A stretch of DNA of 64,000 nt from Halichoerus grypus (GCF_964656455.1 NC_135715.1:169600437-169664436), one strand, 5' to 3'; shown: positions 21,345-33,510, numbered from the stretch's first letter. Translations and numbers: made by a program. The notes: generated from the sequence alone by a model not told the origin.

Positions 21345-22324
21345 TAGTCCAAATAAACTTTAGAACTAATTGGAATACAATTTTAATGACTCCAAAGTAC
21401 TTGGCGTCCACATGGTTTATCACTGTGATCACTTGCTGCATCTCTATTGCAAACTAGCTTGGTTGTTTAGTCTGTATTTTATATGAGAACTAAATCTTTC
21501 TTAGATAATTACTTTGGAGTAACCTTATGAGCTATGAAAGAAAAGTGGAATTCATTTTACAGGCAAGGCCCATTTCAGTAAAATGACTTTTGTTGTCTCA
21601 GCTTAGTTTCCTTAGCTGTGAGGCAGAGGAAAATCTATTGAGTACAATAGTCTCATATGCAGGAACTTGCCTCTTCACCAAGAAAAGCCAGATGGGCCCT
21701 GCCAACTTCAGAAAGCTATGTAGGATTATTAGTATCAATATATACTTGGAAAGTAACGATAAGGAAGTTACCTCAGACTTGATAAACGAAAATGATTAAG
21801 CTCTTGCTTAAGTGACAACCGCTACAGCAAAAATCCTGTGACTTTCAAAGTCCTTAAGCATAATTTGGTATTTTTAAACTGAAAAGGACTCATACTTTTA
21901 CAGGGGTACCTTGTTTATTTTGCCTCCAGTCAAAAATAATCTCTCAACCTCTGACAAACTGTATTAGTACTGCCATTTGTTTTTGAATTCTGTTATAGAA
22001 AAAAAAAATCTAACCCTTAATGAATGAGAATCTCAATGTAGAACAAAGAGGTAGGCTGTACTTTATATCAAATATAACTTGATCCACTGACAGATATTAA
22101 AGTTCAAAAGGTATCAAAATGCAATCAAGATTAACACATGTCAGGGTTTTAGATAGAATGTTGGCTGGAATAACTTGAGACGCTCACTCCAAATTATTAA
22201 TACATTGTAGATAAGAATCTTATATTGATTTTAATAATTTATACACAGTAAAAAATGCCTACTATTTTCAGCTCTCATAAATAGGGTTCTTTGTATATAG
22301 GTTAAAAGGTTAAAAGCAGAAGTA
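21345..22324. other. No gene or repeat recognised
   Basis: AT-rich sequence with only chance-length frames (21590-21799 being the longest). No repeats noticed. Confidence 0.45.
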
Positions 22325-22565
22325 TAGGGAATAAGAACCTGAACCTTGAATCAGGCCCTGCTCCAACACTTCCCACCTGTGCGACCTTGAACAAGTTATT
22401 TAATCTTCCTGAGCCTATTTTGCAGCTATAAAATAACAGCAGCACCTATCTCGTAAGGTTACTGGAAGGATACAATGAGAAACTTAATGTAAAGCACTTA
22501 GCACAGTGCCTTGCATAATGTAATCACTCCATAAATATTAAATAGTATCATTATTCACTATTATC
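22325..22565 (+). mobile_element. MIR SINE (near full length)
   Basis: AACCTTGAATCAGGCCCTGC, CACCTGTGCGACCTTGAACAAG, TTATTTAATCTTCCTGAGCC, TCTCGTAAGGTTACTGGAAGG, TGTAAAGCACTTAGCACAGTG and CCTTGCATAATGTAATCACTCC follow the MIR consensus to its 3' end. Confidence 0.85.
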
Positions 22566-22989
22566 AGCTTAAAGGTTATTTTTCTTTCTGTTCTTTGGAA
22601 AACACTTCATATAAAGTTTAAAATCATCAGGTACTATGATGTCTCATAAAATATTTGATATGGAAAAGATTTTATTTTTTTTTTAGTACAAGCGCTTTGT
22701 GTGCATTTTCTAGGGACATAAATTTAATTAATGCCCAAGTTAGAATTACATGCAGTGCCCCCACCCCCAGTAGTATGTCTTTCCATTATATCATTTTATT
22801 TAAGATCTGTGAAATATGCATAATCGGATTATAGTCTTTAAAAAGTATGAAATTTTAATCATATACACAAATTACAACCTGAAACAAAATTTGAATTTTA
22901 TAATCAGTTGTAGCCCATTAGGGCTCTTGTCATTATTCATTATATAATACCAACAAGTTTACTTTATTCTACATAAAAAAAAAAACAAC
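22566..22989. other. No gene or repeat recognised
   Basis: AT-rich DNA with a short CCCCCACCCCC patch near 22757. Confidence 0.4.
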
Positions 22990-23003
22990 AAATTTCTGTT
23001 TTC

Positions 23004-23196
23004 TTTTTTTGGAGAGGGAGAGAGAGAATGAGAAAGGGGGGGGAGCAGAGGGAGAGGGAGAAAGAAAATCTTAAGCAGGCTCCACACCCAGTGCAGAGCC
23101 TGACATGGGGCTAGATCTCATGACCCTCAGATCATGACCTCAGCTGAAATCAAGAGTTGGATGCTTAACTGACTGAGCCACCCAGATGCCCCCCCC
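23004..23196 (-). mobile_element. CAN-SINE, older copy
   Basis: Minus-strand copy with GAGAGGGAGAAAGAAAATCTTAAG, CAGGCTCCACACCCAGTGC, AAATCAAGAGTTGGATGCTT and GAGCCACCCAGATGCCCCCC. Target duplication AAATTTCTGTTTTC (22990-23003) / AAATTTCTATTTTC (23197-23210), one mismatch. Belongs to the older LEAD with CAAGAGTTGGATGC rather than the younger CGAAGGCAG type. Confidence 0.93.
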
Positions 23197-23210
23197 AAAT
23201 TTCTATTTTC

Positions 23211-23654
23211 AATGCTGAGTTTTCTGCCACCTTTCACTGAAATACTGAGTTTTGCTAGTCTACTTGACCCTCCCCATTTTAAACACAGTGCCATTATTAC
23301 TACATTTCTTTCACAATGAAGTATATCTAATTGCTTCTGAAATTTTTCTTCCATATTCAGGATTGCTGTTCTTATATCACAATGAATTTTAACATCTACT
23401 GGCTTTGAAAATTCTTTTCTGCATTCTCTTGAAGACTAAAATTTTCAACCCCAATTGTAAAACTTTTGATGGTAGTATTCAATACTTCAAAAAAAATACA
23501 GTACTTCTGACTTGTTACTGCTATCTGGAGAATCTTATTTCCATATCTCCTAAAACCGATGCCCTTACGGTTAAGAAAAGCTCTCATATCCCTAAATCCT
23601 AATAACAGAAACAGGAAACATAGATGACCCCAAATGAAGCTGGTAATACTAGCC
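23211..23654. other. No gene or repeat recognised
   Basis: AT-rich sequence. The long minus frame that crosses it (23396-23794) is held open partly by the T-tract at 23655. Confidence 0.4.
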
Positions 23655-23679
23655 TTTTTTTTTTTTTTTTTTTTTTTTT
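23655..23679. repeat. Orphan T25 tract
   Basis: A run of 25 T, followed by CCTTTTTCCC. No SINE or L1 body is joined to it on either side. It could be the poly(A) tail of an unrecognised minus-strand retrocopy, or simple slippage. Confidence 0.85.
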
Positions 23680-24741
23680 CCTTTTTCCCAGTACAAACCG
23701 TTACCTGTTTGGGTGGGAAGCTACAAAGATTGGCAAGACTCTCCAAGATAGATAGGAATTCAGAATCAACAGTATCCGGTAGCAATGCGATCAAAGACTT
23801 AATAATGAGCTTTCTTCACTTTGCTACCAATCATATAATAATAGTAACATAATAGCCATCAAAAGCTTAATCCTCACTGTAATTTGTTTTTGTAATTCAT
23901 TATGCTATGTGAATCTCACCTAAAATTATTGATAATTAAGTATGTTTTCTCAGCTTGTTCTGTAGGACTTGGATTCCCACTGAATGGTTAAACATATTAT
24001 ATGAAAATAAAACTGACTTTTTTTGTTGCCTTATGGTAATATGACTCCCACTCAGTTTCCAATCTCATTCCAAGAAGCATCTTCAGAAGATCCAAGCTAC
24101 TACTGAAGATCTGGCCTCAGGCAGGGTTAAGTAAGAGTGGAGAGTATCTGGAAATGTGACTTAAAGGCACCAATGTGAAAGGTAGATAAGAGTTAGGGCT
24201 GACAGATGAACATTAAAGGTTTCTATCTCTCTTCTTATAGATGAGCCACTGCTGAGTTCAAGAATAGCTTTTACAATCAAAGCAGTCTGCTGAAATAACC
24301 AAGAGTGACAATCAGCTCTTAACTTCAAAAGGGAACTTCACATTCCCTGATGCTTCATTTACAAATGTCCAGGAGTATATTTCAGACAGAGATGAGCACT
24401 CGTGGATACCTCCCTAACCAAAGGACAGAGATATCAAGTTCGTCTACTCTGTATCATCAGTCTACTCTATGGAATGAATCATCGTAGACTTAGTGGTATT
24501 CAGGGATTCTCTGATCTCAGCTATTAACGTCTCACCTCTACAGTCTGCCTCTGAAGAGGAGGATTTGGATAAATGACTAAAGACGGAATGTCCAATGCAC
24601 ATTCACATTTTCCAGACATGTGAGATGGCAGAGAGAACATAAGAAGAGTAGTTTTGAATAGAGATATGGAAAGTCTAATGATGGAGATACCTACTTTTTA
24701 TGAGACATAATGAAAACAAAACAAAAGGAAACAGAATCACA
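23680..24741. other. No gene or repeat recognised
   Basis: Unique-looking sequence of moderate base composition; no long frames, no SINE or LINE similarity noticed. Confidence 0.4.
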
Positions 24742-24950
24742 GCAGGTCAGTGCTGCAAGAGACCTAACAGAACAAATTAACCCCTTCCTTTTACAGAGGA
24801 AGGAACTGAGGCCCAGAGAGGTTTATAATTAAATGTGTGCAGTTTTGAAAAACAAAAACAAAAACATGCCATTAACCACATTTGCCACAAAGTAAACGGT
24901 GGAACAGCTAAGAGTTCAGTTTTCTGACCTCAGAGCCTCTGCAATAACAA
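24742..24950 (-). mobile_element. MIR-like SINE, interrupted
   Basis: AACCCCTTCCTTTTACAGAGG and AACTGAGGCCCAGAGAGG match the reverse complement of the MIR/MIR3 core. After an A-rich insert-like stretch (24821-24866) the similarity seems to resume with AGTAAACGGTGGAACAGC and CTGACCTCAGAGCCTCTGC. Confidence 0.6.
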
Positions 24951-25000
24951 AACTGGTGAGGGAGTATTTTGTTGTTTATAATTAAATCTGTGCAGTTTTG
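24821..25000. repeat. 27-bp direct repeat 153 bp apart
   Basis: GTTTATAATTAAAT followed by (G/C)TGTGCAGTTTTG occurs at 24821-24847 and 24974-25000 with one mismatch. Both copies are followed by A-rich DNA. Confidence 0.9.
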
Positions 25001-26029
25001 TGAAAAAAAAAAACACTAAAGAAAAGTACAAGATGGTCTAGATCTGACACTTAATGACTCCTACATAAATTCCCTTTTATACATTTAATATTACCTAGCA
25101 GTGCTGCTGATTTATTTATCATTTATCATCATATTCATCAATTAATATTATTTTACCATAAAGAAGGATTTTGTATTACAGGCCAGCGATTCTTGTATTT
25201 TTTTCATCAAATTACCTGTTGGCCATCGTATAGAAATGGGAAATTCAACACACAGGAAATTTGGGAATCATGGCACAAATTTGTAAGGTCTAATGGAGAA
25301 ATTTCTTTAAAGAGTGGTATTTCATCTTAAAAGAGTCATGTAACATTTTCTATTTGCTTGTTTTCATGGGAAAATAATGTTTCTCTCCAAAAGTTCTAGG
25401 TAAATTAATGTTGCAAACATGTACAAGTTTTGTTCTGCCTAACATTGTGGAATTCTGCATATTCTCAGGAGTTCATATACCTTGCATATACTAATTATAA
25501 GCTATCTCCCTTTCCCTATTTAGAAACCTATCATAGAAATAAGCACAAAGAACTGAGTGAAAAATAATCTGTATGTAAAGTCTTCTTTTCTGGTTCTCTG
25601 TTCCATGTAACAGCAATTCTTCTCAAAACAAAACAAAACAAAGCACGTAGTTGTAAGGAAAGAGAAAATTTACATTTAAATTTTAACTTTATATTTTAGT
25701 GTTGTCCTAAAGCAAAGTAGAAAGTATGTCTAATTGCATACCTCCAACATCCCTTACACCTAAACAAAATCCACCTATATTTCCAAGTTAACCAGCATTA
25801 TTAAAACTCAGTGTTTATCTATTTTGAATAACTTATAACTATCAATTGACTAATAAAACCAAAAGTACTAAATATTCTCTTTAGTCTCAATAGTTCATCC
25901 AAAATGGATTTGGGCAGGACAAAAGTATAAAATGCATTTCACAAAAATCATAGGATTTTTCAAGAATGGAAAGAACCTTAATCTTCTTCTCATTCTTCCA
26001 TCTGTTCATGCTTGAAGATTCTCCACAAT
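25001..26029. other. No gene or repeat recognised
   Basis: AT-rich sequence with a CAAAA run near 25624-25642. Confidence 0.45.
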
Positions 26030-27020
26030 ATTAATTTTTTTAAACAAATATTTATAGAATGCTGGGTATGTGATAGTTTTAAGACAGTGTCCCTTTTTTC
26101 ATGAGTTTAAAGTATAGTGATCAGATAGTAAACAAACATAAATAAATAAAAAGTAAATCGTGATGGGTTCTCTGCAGAAAATTTGAAACGAAGTGACATA
26201 ATGGGATTGGGGAGGGGGGCTTATGTTTTATTGGGTGTTCATGAGAGTCCTCTCTGAAAGATGATATTTAAGCTGAGCCCTAGCCTGACAGGAAAGATGT
26301 GATACATGTAAAATCAGAAGGGAAAAATCTCAGGAAGCTAAAACAACTTACAAAGTCCCTAAGACAGGAATAGAAAGAGCGCCATGCAGCTAGAGCGATG
26401 TGGCTAAGGAAGGGGAAGCGGTGGCAGAAAGGGGCCAGAACGAAACCCTGTAGGATTTCATTACTTTACAAAACGGTACAGAATCTGGATTTTACTTTAA
26501 GTATAATGGGAACACTGAGTGTTTAAGTAATGTAGTGATGGCACTATGTGCTTTATTTCACTGTTTTAATCATAATAACAGTTGTGTAAAGTACAGATTG
26601 CAAGGTTCGTGGCTGGAAATGGTAGGGTTGGACCAGAGAGCTGGGAAAAATTCCGTGCAGTTAGGGAATGTTGGGAGGAAAAAACATCAGTGACATTGGC
26701 TGATAGTTTGTATAGCAGTGGGTGAGGGGAAGATAGAAATCAAAGATACTCCCTAGATATTTGGCTCAAGCAACTGATCAGGCAGTAGTGCCATAATGGG
26801 AAGTGGAGAAGACTGGGGAATAATTAGTTGCCAGTGGGGAGAGGGAAGTTAAGAATTCCCTTTTGATTAGGTAAATTTTGAGATCCATATTTCATATCAA
26901 AGTGAAGATGTCACATAGGCAGTGACATTTAAATCTAGAGTTGAAGGGAGGTGACAGGGCTGGAGAAGTATATTTGGGAATCATGGCAGATACATAAACC
27001 ACAGGATGGAATGACATCAT
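26030..27020 (-). mobile_element. L2 LINE, about 1 kb, minus strand
   Basis: Plus text reads through the reverse complement of L2 in order: ATTTATAGAATGCTGGGTATG, AAACAAACATAAATAAATAA, a GAGAGTCCTCTCTGAAAGATG stretch, ATAGAAAGAGCGCCATGCAG, GAATCTGGATTTTACTTTAAG, GATCAGGCAGTAGTGCCATAA, ATATTTGGGAATCATGGCAG. It appears to span the 3' UTR-like end and part of the reverse transcriptase C-terminal region. No open frame survives. This is the longest L2 fossil in the window. Confidence 0.65.
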
Positions 27021-28640
27021 CTAAGGTAAATATGTTGATAGGAAAAAAAAATACCTCTGAAACACTTCAACATGCAGAGAAAAAGCAGAGGAAAAGGTTC
27101 CGGTAAAGGAAACGGAAACTATTTAATGTATTTACTTGGAAAAAAAAAATTGATACAATTAAATGTAGACAAAGCAATATGTATCTATCTCATGTATATT
27201 TAAATATATCACATATATGCTTATGTATATAATAAGTGCCCCATCAATATGTGTAAAAATGTGTATGTATAAACATATGTGTCATAAGTATTCACATACC
27301 AAATGAATTATTTGGGCAAAATAAACCCCCACACATACGTAAAACACTTACAAAGGACACATACCTTCATACTGACTACTCTTTGTGTTCCTTAAGGCTA
27401 TCTGCAAATCCACCAGAGATTTTATTCCTTGGCTACTTTATACTGAGTAGAGCTGAGCTTCACCAGCTTCTCCTTCCATCTCTTCATCCCCACCATCCCT
27501 TTCTAGTTTGTCCTCTCCACCCAACCGCCATCTCTCCATCTCTTGAAGATTACACCCTTCTCATTCAACTGTCTCTAAACACAGTATTCAAGTTCACCCC
27601 CACGCCCACCTGTGTGTGACCAGATCCAGCAGTGTGTTTAAAGGAATGAAGGCCTTTTATTTTATTAGGAGCACTGCTCTAGGTATTAAAGGATAAAAAG
27701 TGGGCCAAGTCATTGTAGGCTTATCTAGTACAGTTGGGTCAGTCTCTGTACATTCAGAGACACTTTCAGGGAGTCAAACAAAAAAGTAATTACCTGGAGA
27801 ATTATGCTTTTCCATCAGCTAGAATTTCTGTCAGTCTATTAATACGATAACTATTCAGGTACTCCATTCTGATTATTTAAATGTGAACACTGATGACACC
27901 AATGATATTGCTTTATCTTTTAAGACATGGAAAAGTCTGAAACAGCAACCCTCCTTTTCCAATTGTGCTGAATTAAATACATTTTTGTTAGACTACATCA
28001 TTGTTATTTTATGCAATTAACTTTTGGTAATGAAACATGCATTGCTTCCTCAAATTTTAACAATCTTAAGTGTCAGAAGAAAAATGAAAATAGTTTTAAG
28101 AAAATATATTAACTATAGCTCTTAAATAACATTGTTAAAATACAAATTTGACACCTTTCTTCTTAACCTCCTTAATCCTGTGAATAAAAAGAAAGAACAT
28201 AATCTATACAGGATTTTTAATGGACCTACATTTTCCCAAATCAGATAAAAACAATATAAATATAAATCTCTTAGTAGGTAAGTATATCACATGGGTCGCC
28301 TATAAACTAGTGTAATGTGTATATAATCTTTTGTGTTCGTACTTTTGATGGAAATATGGAATATATTTTGACATCATACTTTATTAGATACAAAATAAGA
28401 AAAACCCACGTGGGATGATGAGACAACACAATAAAATTAATTAATTCATTGAAATGAGAGAATCAGACTATAAAGATAAAGTCCCCAAGAGTAACATAAT
28501 CCAAGAGAGAATTTTGCAATTTCATAAAAAATTAAGAAAAATCATAAATGATTAAATAAAGAAGAATCCATTAGAAAGGAAATTTGTGTAAAGGTTGGAG
28601 GATAATTAGCCAGATTGCACTCCATATCACACACCCTTTA
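27021..28640. other. No gene; CT-rich patch 27460-27560
   Basis: AT-rich, with TATATA/TGTATA patches at 27180-27290. The pyrimidine-rich patch might be another eroded L2 but is not assignable. Confidence 0.4.
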
Positions 28641-28654
28641 GAAATACAAAATAA

Positions 28655-28851
28655 GGGGCGCCTGGGTGGCTCAGTTGGTTAAGCGACTGCCTTCGGCTCA
28701 GGTCATGATCCTGGAGTCTCCGGATCGAGTCCCACATCGGGCTCCCTGCTCGGCAGGGAGTCTGCTTCTCCCTCTGACCCTCCCCCCTCTCATATGCTCT
28801 CTCTCTCTCATTCTCGCTCTCATAAATAAATAAAATCTTAAAAAAAAAATG
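28655..28851 (+). mobile_element. CAN-SINE, GACTCC-type subfamily
   Basis: GGGGCGCCTGGGTGGCTCAG head, AAGCGACTGCCTTCGGCTC, ATCCTGGAGTCTCCGGATCG, CTCTGACCCTCCCCCCTCTC and AATAAATAAAATCTTA(9). Exact 14-bp target duplication GAAATACAAAATAA at 28641-28654 and 28852-28865. Low divergence. The CTGGAGTC and CTGACCCTCC variants are shared with the copies at 57020, 58790 and 62219. Confidence 0.96.
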
Positions 28852-28889
28852 GAAATACAAAATAAAACCAGCATCAAATTTTTACCTAA

Positions 28890-29460
28890 TTAGAAAAAGT
28901 TCAGCAAGTGTGTAATAAAATGGAGATTTTCTCAGTTCTGGCAAGAATTTCAGCAACTCTCTGGAAAACAAATTAGTTTCAGGTATTCAGAACCTTACAA
29001 ACTGCCATATCTCTTGCTTTGGTAATCATACTTTCTCAAATCTATCCTAGAAAACATTCACCATTAGTTATAAACAATTTTATACCCAAGGATATTTTCC
29101 CAACATTATTTGTAATTGTGAAAGTTTGAAATATACTTAATTTAAGTAAAATGTTAGAATTAGCTACATCCATAGATAGAATATTTTATAGTCATTATAA
29201 ATGTGCTGTTGAAGAATATTTAATGGCATGAGGAAATATTTATAATACAAAGCTTAATTAAGAAAATTAGTAAGCTTTTCTGAGTATACATTATGACTTG
29301 ATTTTGTGTTCATGAGAGAGAGAGAGAGAGAGAAATAGAACTTTACCAATGAATTTTTTTCTGGATAGTAAAATTGCAGGTGTTTTTTATAATCTTCTTT
29401 ATTGATTTCTGGATATTTCTGAATTTTTAACTCAAGAAGTATGTCTTATATAGTAAGAAT
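28890..29460 (+). mobile_element. Old L1 LINE 3' end
   Basis: Follows L1 ORF2 C-terminal and 3'-UTR order: TTCTGGCAAGAATTTCAGC, AACTCTCTGGAAAACAAATTAG, CAACATTATTTGTAATTGTG, ACATCCATAGATAGAATATT, then a UTR-like ATCTTCTTTATTGATTTCTGG and TTTTTAACTCAAGAAGTATG. All frames broken. Contains a (GA)n run at 29313-29333. Probably an L1M-type copy. Confidence 0.6.
29313..29333. repeat. (GA)n microsatellite
   Basis: About ten GA units in an uninterrupted run inside the old L1 3' end. Confidence 0.9.
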
Positions 29461-30189
29461 TTTTAAAAAAGAAAAAAACCTAAAAATAAAATAAACAATG
29501 TAAATTTCCATAACGGACGTCAAGTAAGATAATGCCCAAAGCAATTCCCAATAGCTTTGGTGAGAGGGAAACAAGTAGTTACCAAAAACTGACATTTCTG
29601 GTGATGTGATCAAAGCAGAAGTTAGAGTTATTGAGTTGGAGAGTAAATACAGAGTTAGGAAAGGGAGGCAATTAGAGGGAGTGCCCCTTTTATAAAACTT
29701 AGCAATGAAGAGCAAAGCAGATACAGGACAGAAAAGTCATACTGTTGGCCTACTTACTACACAGGGCATTCAATCAAGTATGGGATCTCTCCTCAAGAAA
29801 CAACATTTTACAGGGTTTTCCTCTCATATTCACATCTCCTACCAAAGAGACTGGGGAATGTGACCTAGTAATTACCTTTTAATCCCATATATTCTGCCTC
29901 CTTTGTTGAGGCTTCATACAAACAACCTTGCCTTCACCGTTTTTCTAAGGATTCCCCCCCATTATCAAACCTCTCTCCACATTTGACTCCAAATATATGA
30001 TTAAAAAAAAAATCTTGAGCACGTTTCAACACATATTCCTGTTCTTATTAAGGCAGCAGCTATTGGGCATACGTTTAAAAAATAAACTTTTTTTTTCAAA
30101 TGTGTTATATTACTTAAGTTAAAAAAAAATGAAAATTAAATGTGAAAAAAAATACCAAAAAGAAGAAGGTAGTTACATAGAAAACATAA
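29461..30189. other. No gene or repeat recognised
   Basis: AT-rich DNA, with A-rich patches at 30120-30170. Confidence 0.4.
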
Positions 30190-30742
30190 GCAGTAAGCTT
30201 CATGATGATGATTTGGATTTGACACCAAAGCAAAGGGAACAAAAGCAAACAATAAACAAGTGGCACCACAACAAACTAAAGAGCTTCTGAACAGCAAAGG
30301 ACACCATTAACACAATGAAAAGGCAATGTACTGAATGGGAGTGGTTTTGCAAATCATGTATCTGATAAAGAGTTACTATCCAAAATATATAAAGAACTCA
30401 TAAAACTCAATATAAAAAAAAGATTCTATTAAAACATAAGCAGAGGATCTGAACTGACATTTTTCCAAAGAAGATATAGAGATAGCCATAAGGCACATGG
30501 AAAGGTGTTCAACATCATTAATCATTAGGGAAGTGCAAATCAAAACCACATTAAGATATCACCTCACACCTGTTGGAATAGCTATTATCAAAAAGACAAG
30601 AAATAACCAGTGTTAGTGAAGATGTGGGGGAAAGGGAACACTTGTGCACTGTTGGTGAGAATGTACATTGGTATAGCTACCATGGAAAACATTATGGAAA
30701 TTCCTCCAAGTGTCCATCAATGGATGAATGGATAAAGAATAT

Positions 30743-30801
<59 letters not shown>

Positions 30802-31345
30802 ATGGAATATTTTTCAATAATAAAGCAGAAAGAAATCTTGCCATTTGCAACAACTTGGATGGGCCTTAAGAGCATTATGTTAAATGAAACAAACAGAGAA
30901 ATACAAATGTCATATGATCTGACTTACATGTGGAATCTAAAACAGCAACAACAGCAACAAAAAGGCTCATGTATACAGAGAACAGACTGGTGGTTGCCAG
31001 AGGTGGGAGGTGGGGGATGGAAGGTGGATAAAATGGTTGTGAAGTGGGTTAAAAAGTCCAAACTCCCAGTTATAAAATAAATAAGCCAGGTAACCTACAG
31101 AATGGTGACCAGAGTTAATGATACTGTATTATATATTTGAGAGTTGCTAACGGAGTAAATCTTAAAAGTTCTCATCACAAGAAAAAGAAAATTGTAACTG
31201 TGTATAGTGATGGATGTAAATTAGACTTATTGTGGTGATTGTTTCACAACACATAAATATCAAAGTATGTTTTATACATGAAACTAATATAATGTTATAT
31301 GTCAATTATCTCTAAATAAAAATAAAACAAAATAAAAAAAAGATA
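30190..31345 (+). mobile_element. L1 LINE 3' end (L1M-type) with internal deletion
   Basis: Degenerate L1 ORF2 3' region on plus: ATGGGAGTGGTTTTGCAAATC, ATATCACCTCACACCTGTTGG, ACTGTTGGTGAGAATGTACA, then a jump near 30708 straight to AGTGTCCATCAATGGATGAA, so about 0.2 kb of ORF2 is missing. It continues with TGCCATTTGCAACAACTTGG, the UTR-like CAGACTGGTGGTTGCCAGAG, AATGGTGACCAGAGTTAATG and an A-rich tail. The (AT)n tract at 30745-30798 grew inside it. Confidence 0.85.
30745..30798. repeat. (AT)n microsatellite, about 27 units
   Basis: Continuous AT run inside the L1, at the point where related copies have a short GTATATATATAC segment. Likely length-polymorphic. Confidence 0.95.
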
Positions 31346-32897
31346 AAAACCACAAGATATATTACCACACAGTTGTTTGGGTTGAACATTCTCAGAATTT
31401 ACTGAACAGTTTTTATCTATAGAAAATCTATATTTGAAAAACTTCATTAAATCACATAAGATCCTTGACTCTAAATTGTCTTTGTTGTCAAATCAAGATA
31501 TTGCATAATCTATTCTAGCTACAATGTATTTACAAATAAATGGCATTATTTCCAGTTTTTTCTGACCTAAATATACTAGCTTTTGCTATTAATTTAAAAA
31601 CTAAGTAAATCAAACATGTGAATCCTTATAATCATGTCATTTTTAATACAAGAAATGAGCATTTATCACATATGCTTCCAAAATGTGGGTTAGGGTTGAG
31701 GATGATGGGAAGCAGGTGATATCATAACAAGAGAAGTTCTCATAGATGAACAGATTAAATCATTTGAAATTATAGGACAATTGGTAGAATAGAGGGGTCA
31801 GACTATGAATCTTTGGATAAACTGATTTCAAATATGAACTTATTAAATAGGATTTATAAATTCTACTCATACTCAATATTCTGTAGATCTCACAATTTAA
31901 TGTTTATGTATTATATTCTTCATAAAATAAGGAAAGCAGTGTACTTAGAATTTACGAGCACCTGTCTATACCTTGATTTTTAAAGATGGAATAAAAAATA
32001 AGAATACTATTTAAGTATTTGATCACCAACCATATTCCCTCATTTTGTGCATATATGTAGATAGAGTATATATATACATGTCAAATATGTAAAGTTCACG
32101 TTAAATTTAAAATGATTTCCTGGAAATAGACCTATTTAAAACACAGATGTGAATCAACCTGGCTATCGGCACACTTGCCAGAAAGTTATAGTAGGAGTGT
32201 AGGAGAAAGTAAATTATTTTAATTTTGTATTAAATTGAATTCCATAACTGAGGGAGTGGGAAGAAAAAAAAACTGATTAAGGCAAGAACAAGGTATCTCT
32301 TGATGAGAAGACCCTCCACTTCCATCACAATCAAACCTCCAGGGTCACTATCTGGCCACAGAAGCAAGAAAAGATGGGTTTTTCATAAAGACAAATGAAG
32401 CATAAGCTTCAGAGCCCCTTGCTTGCACAGGTCCCGTGCAAGGTTCTGAACCTAATTTTCTATTATAATTTTATACTCTTATTAATAAAGTAACCCCCAC
32501 CTCCGTACTCCACAGACTTCAAGTCTCTTATAATCTACATCTCTCTCTGGAAGCAAATGAGAGAGAGAGCTACCAGATCTGCATTTAAGTTTAATTTGCC
32601 ATTGAGTTTAGAGGTAGAATGTAGATTATGTGATGGCCTTCACCTGTTCAAGGTATGAATACCCATTTCTTAAATAACTCAGCATTTTTTTTTACTGTAT
32701 CAAAGGAGAGTCTGGGAAGCATAACCAGGCATTTTAAAGTTTCAATAAAGTTGAAGCTGGCTGCTCAGCCAGTAAAATATTACCAGGATTGTGCCCACAA
32801 ATGGAAAATTCTGGGACTATAATTAAAAAGAAAAGGCTTAACTCCTCTTGAGCAACTCAAAATAGAGTTGACTCGATGGATGAGTGAAAATGATGCA
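31346..32897. other. No gene or repeat recognised with confidence
   Basis: AT-rich. The segment 32400-32560 (CAGAGCCCCTTGCTTGCACAG, then AATAAAG) has the feel of an old repeat but could not be named. A GAGAGAGAG patch lies near 32558. Confidence 0.4.
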
Positions 32898-32915
32898 AAG
32901 AAGTTGAAGTATCTT

Positions 32916-33074
32916 ATTTATTTGTTTGTTTGTTTGGTTGTTTGTTTAGAGGGAAGGGGCAAAGGGAGAGGGAGAGAGAAATTCTTAAGCAGGCTTCACT
33001 CCCAGCGCAGAGCCACATGACCTGAACCTAAATCAAGAATGGGATGCTTAGCCTGCTGAGCCACTCAGGTGCCC
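32916..33074 (-). mobile_element. CAN-SINE, old degraded copy
   Basis: Minus-strand copy with a TTTG-rich tail side (32918-32947), GGGAGAGGGAGAGAGAAATTC, TTAAGCAGGCTTCACTCCC, a shortened middle, and GAGCCACTCAGGTGCCC. Exact 18-bp target duplication AAGAAGTTGAAGTATCTT at 32898-32915 and 33075-33092, well preserved despite the decay of the body. Confidence 0.94.
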
Positions 33075-33136
33075 AAGAAGTTGAAGTATCTTTAAATGTC
33101 TAGGAAGATTTTTCCCTGAAATCTTGGAGATTTCAT

Positions 33137-33163
33137 TTGTTTGTTTGTTTGTTCGTTTGTTTC
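33137..33163. repeat. (TTTG)n microsatellite
   Basis: About six TTTG units with one TTCG, a few tens of bases from the SINE at 32916 that also has a TTTG-rich tail. Confidence 0.85.
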
Positions 33164-33394
33164 TAAAAATAATATGTATACTCTTTTAATAAAGAGTTTT
33201 TTTCATTGTTTTTAATCATCAGTTTCATTAAAAGTGTTCTGTATTGAACGTCAGTCTGAGCTAGAATTACTTGGAAAGAATTGTGAGAGATTACACTGTC
33301 TAGCAAGAATTTAGCACTATATTTTGCTGTCTATCTGGGTTACAGATGCAAAGTTCTACAGACAATAATTTTCAGGAGAGAACACTGACATTCT

Positions 33395-33510
33395 GCAGCA
33401 TAACACTTTCATTGAACAATCACTATGTGCAACGCACTGGGATAAGACTTAGAGAAAGATACAAAGATAAATTAAGACACGTTCTTAGCCTTAGCTTCAA
33501 TCAGACAGAT
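33395..33510 (-). mobile_element. L2 LINE 3' end fragment
   Basis: TTCATTGAACAATCACTATG, GCAACGCACTGGGATAAGAC, AGATACAAAGATAAATTAAG and GTTCTTAGCCTTAGC follow the reverse complement of the L2 3' end. Confidence 0.55.

Noticed and set aside
23396..23794. 132-codon minus-strand open frame with a poly-lysine stretch
   Set aside because: The lysines come from the T25 tract, the frame only starts at a TTG, and the parts on either side have no recognisable domain.
27380..27620. Pyrimidine-rich plus frame as a coding exon
   Set aside because: Composition bias alone keeps the frame open; no splice sites or known motif. May be an eroded L2.
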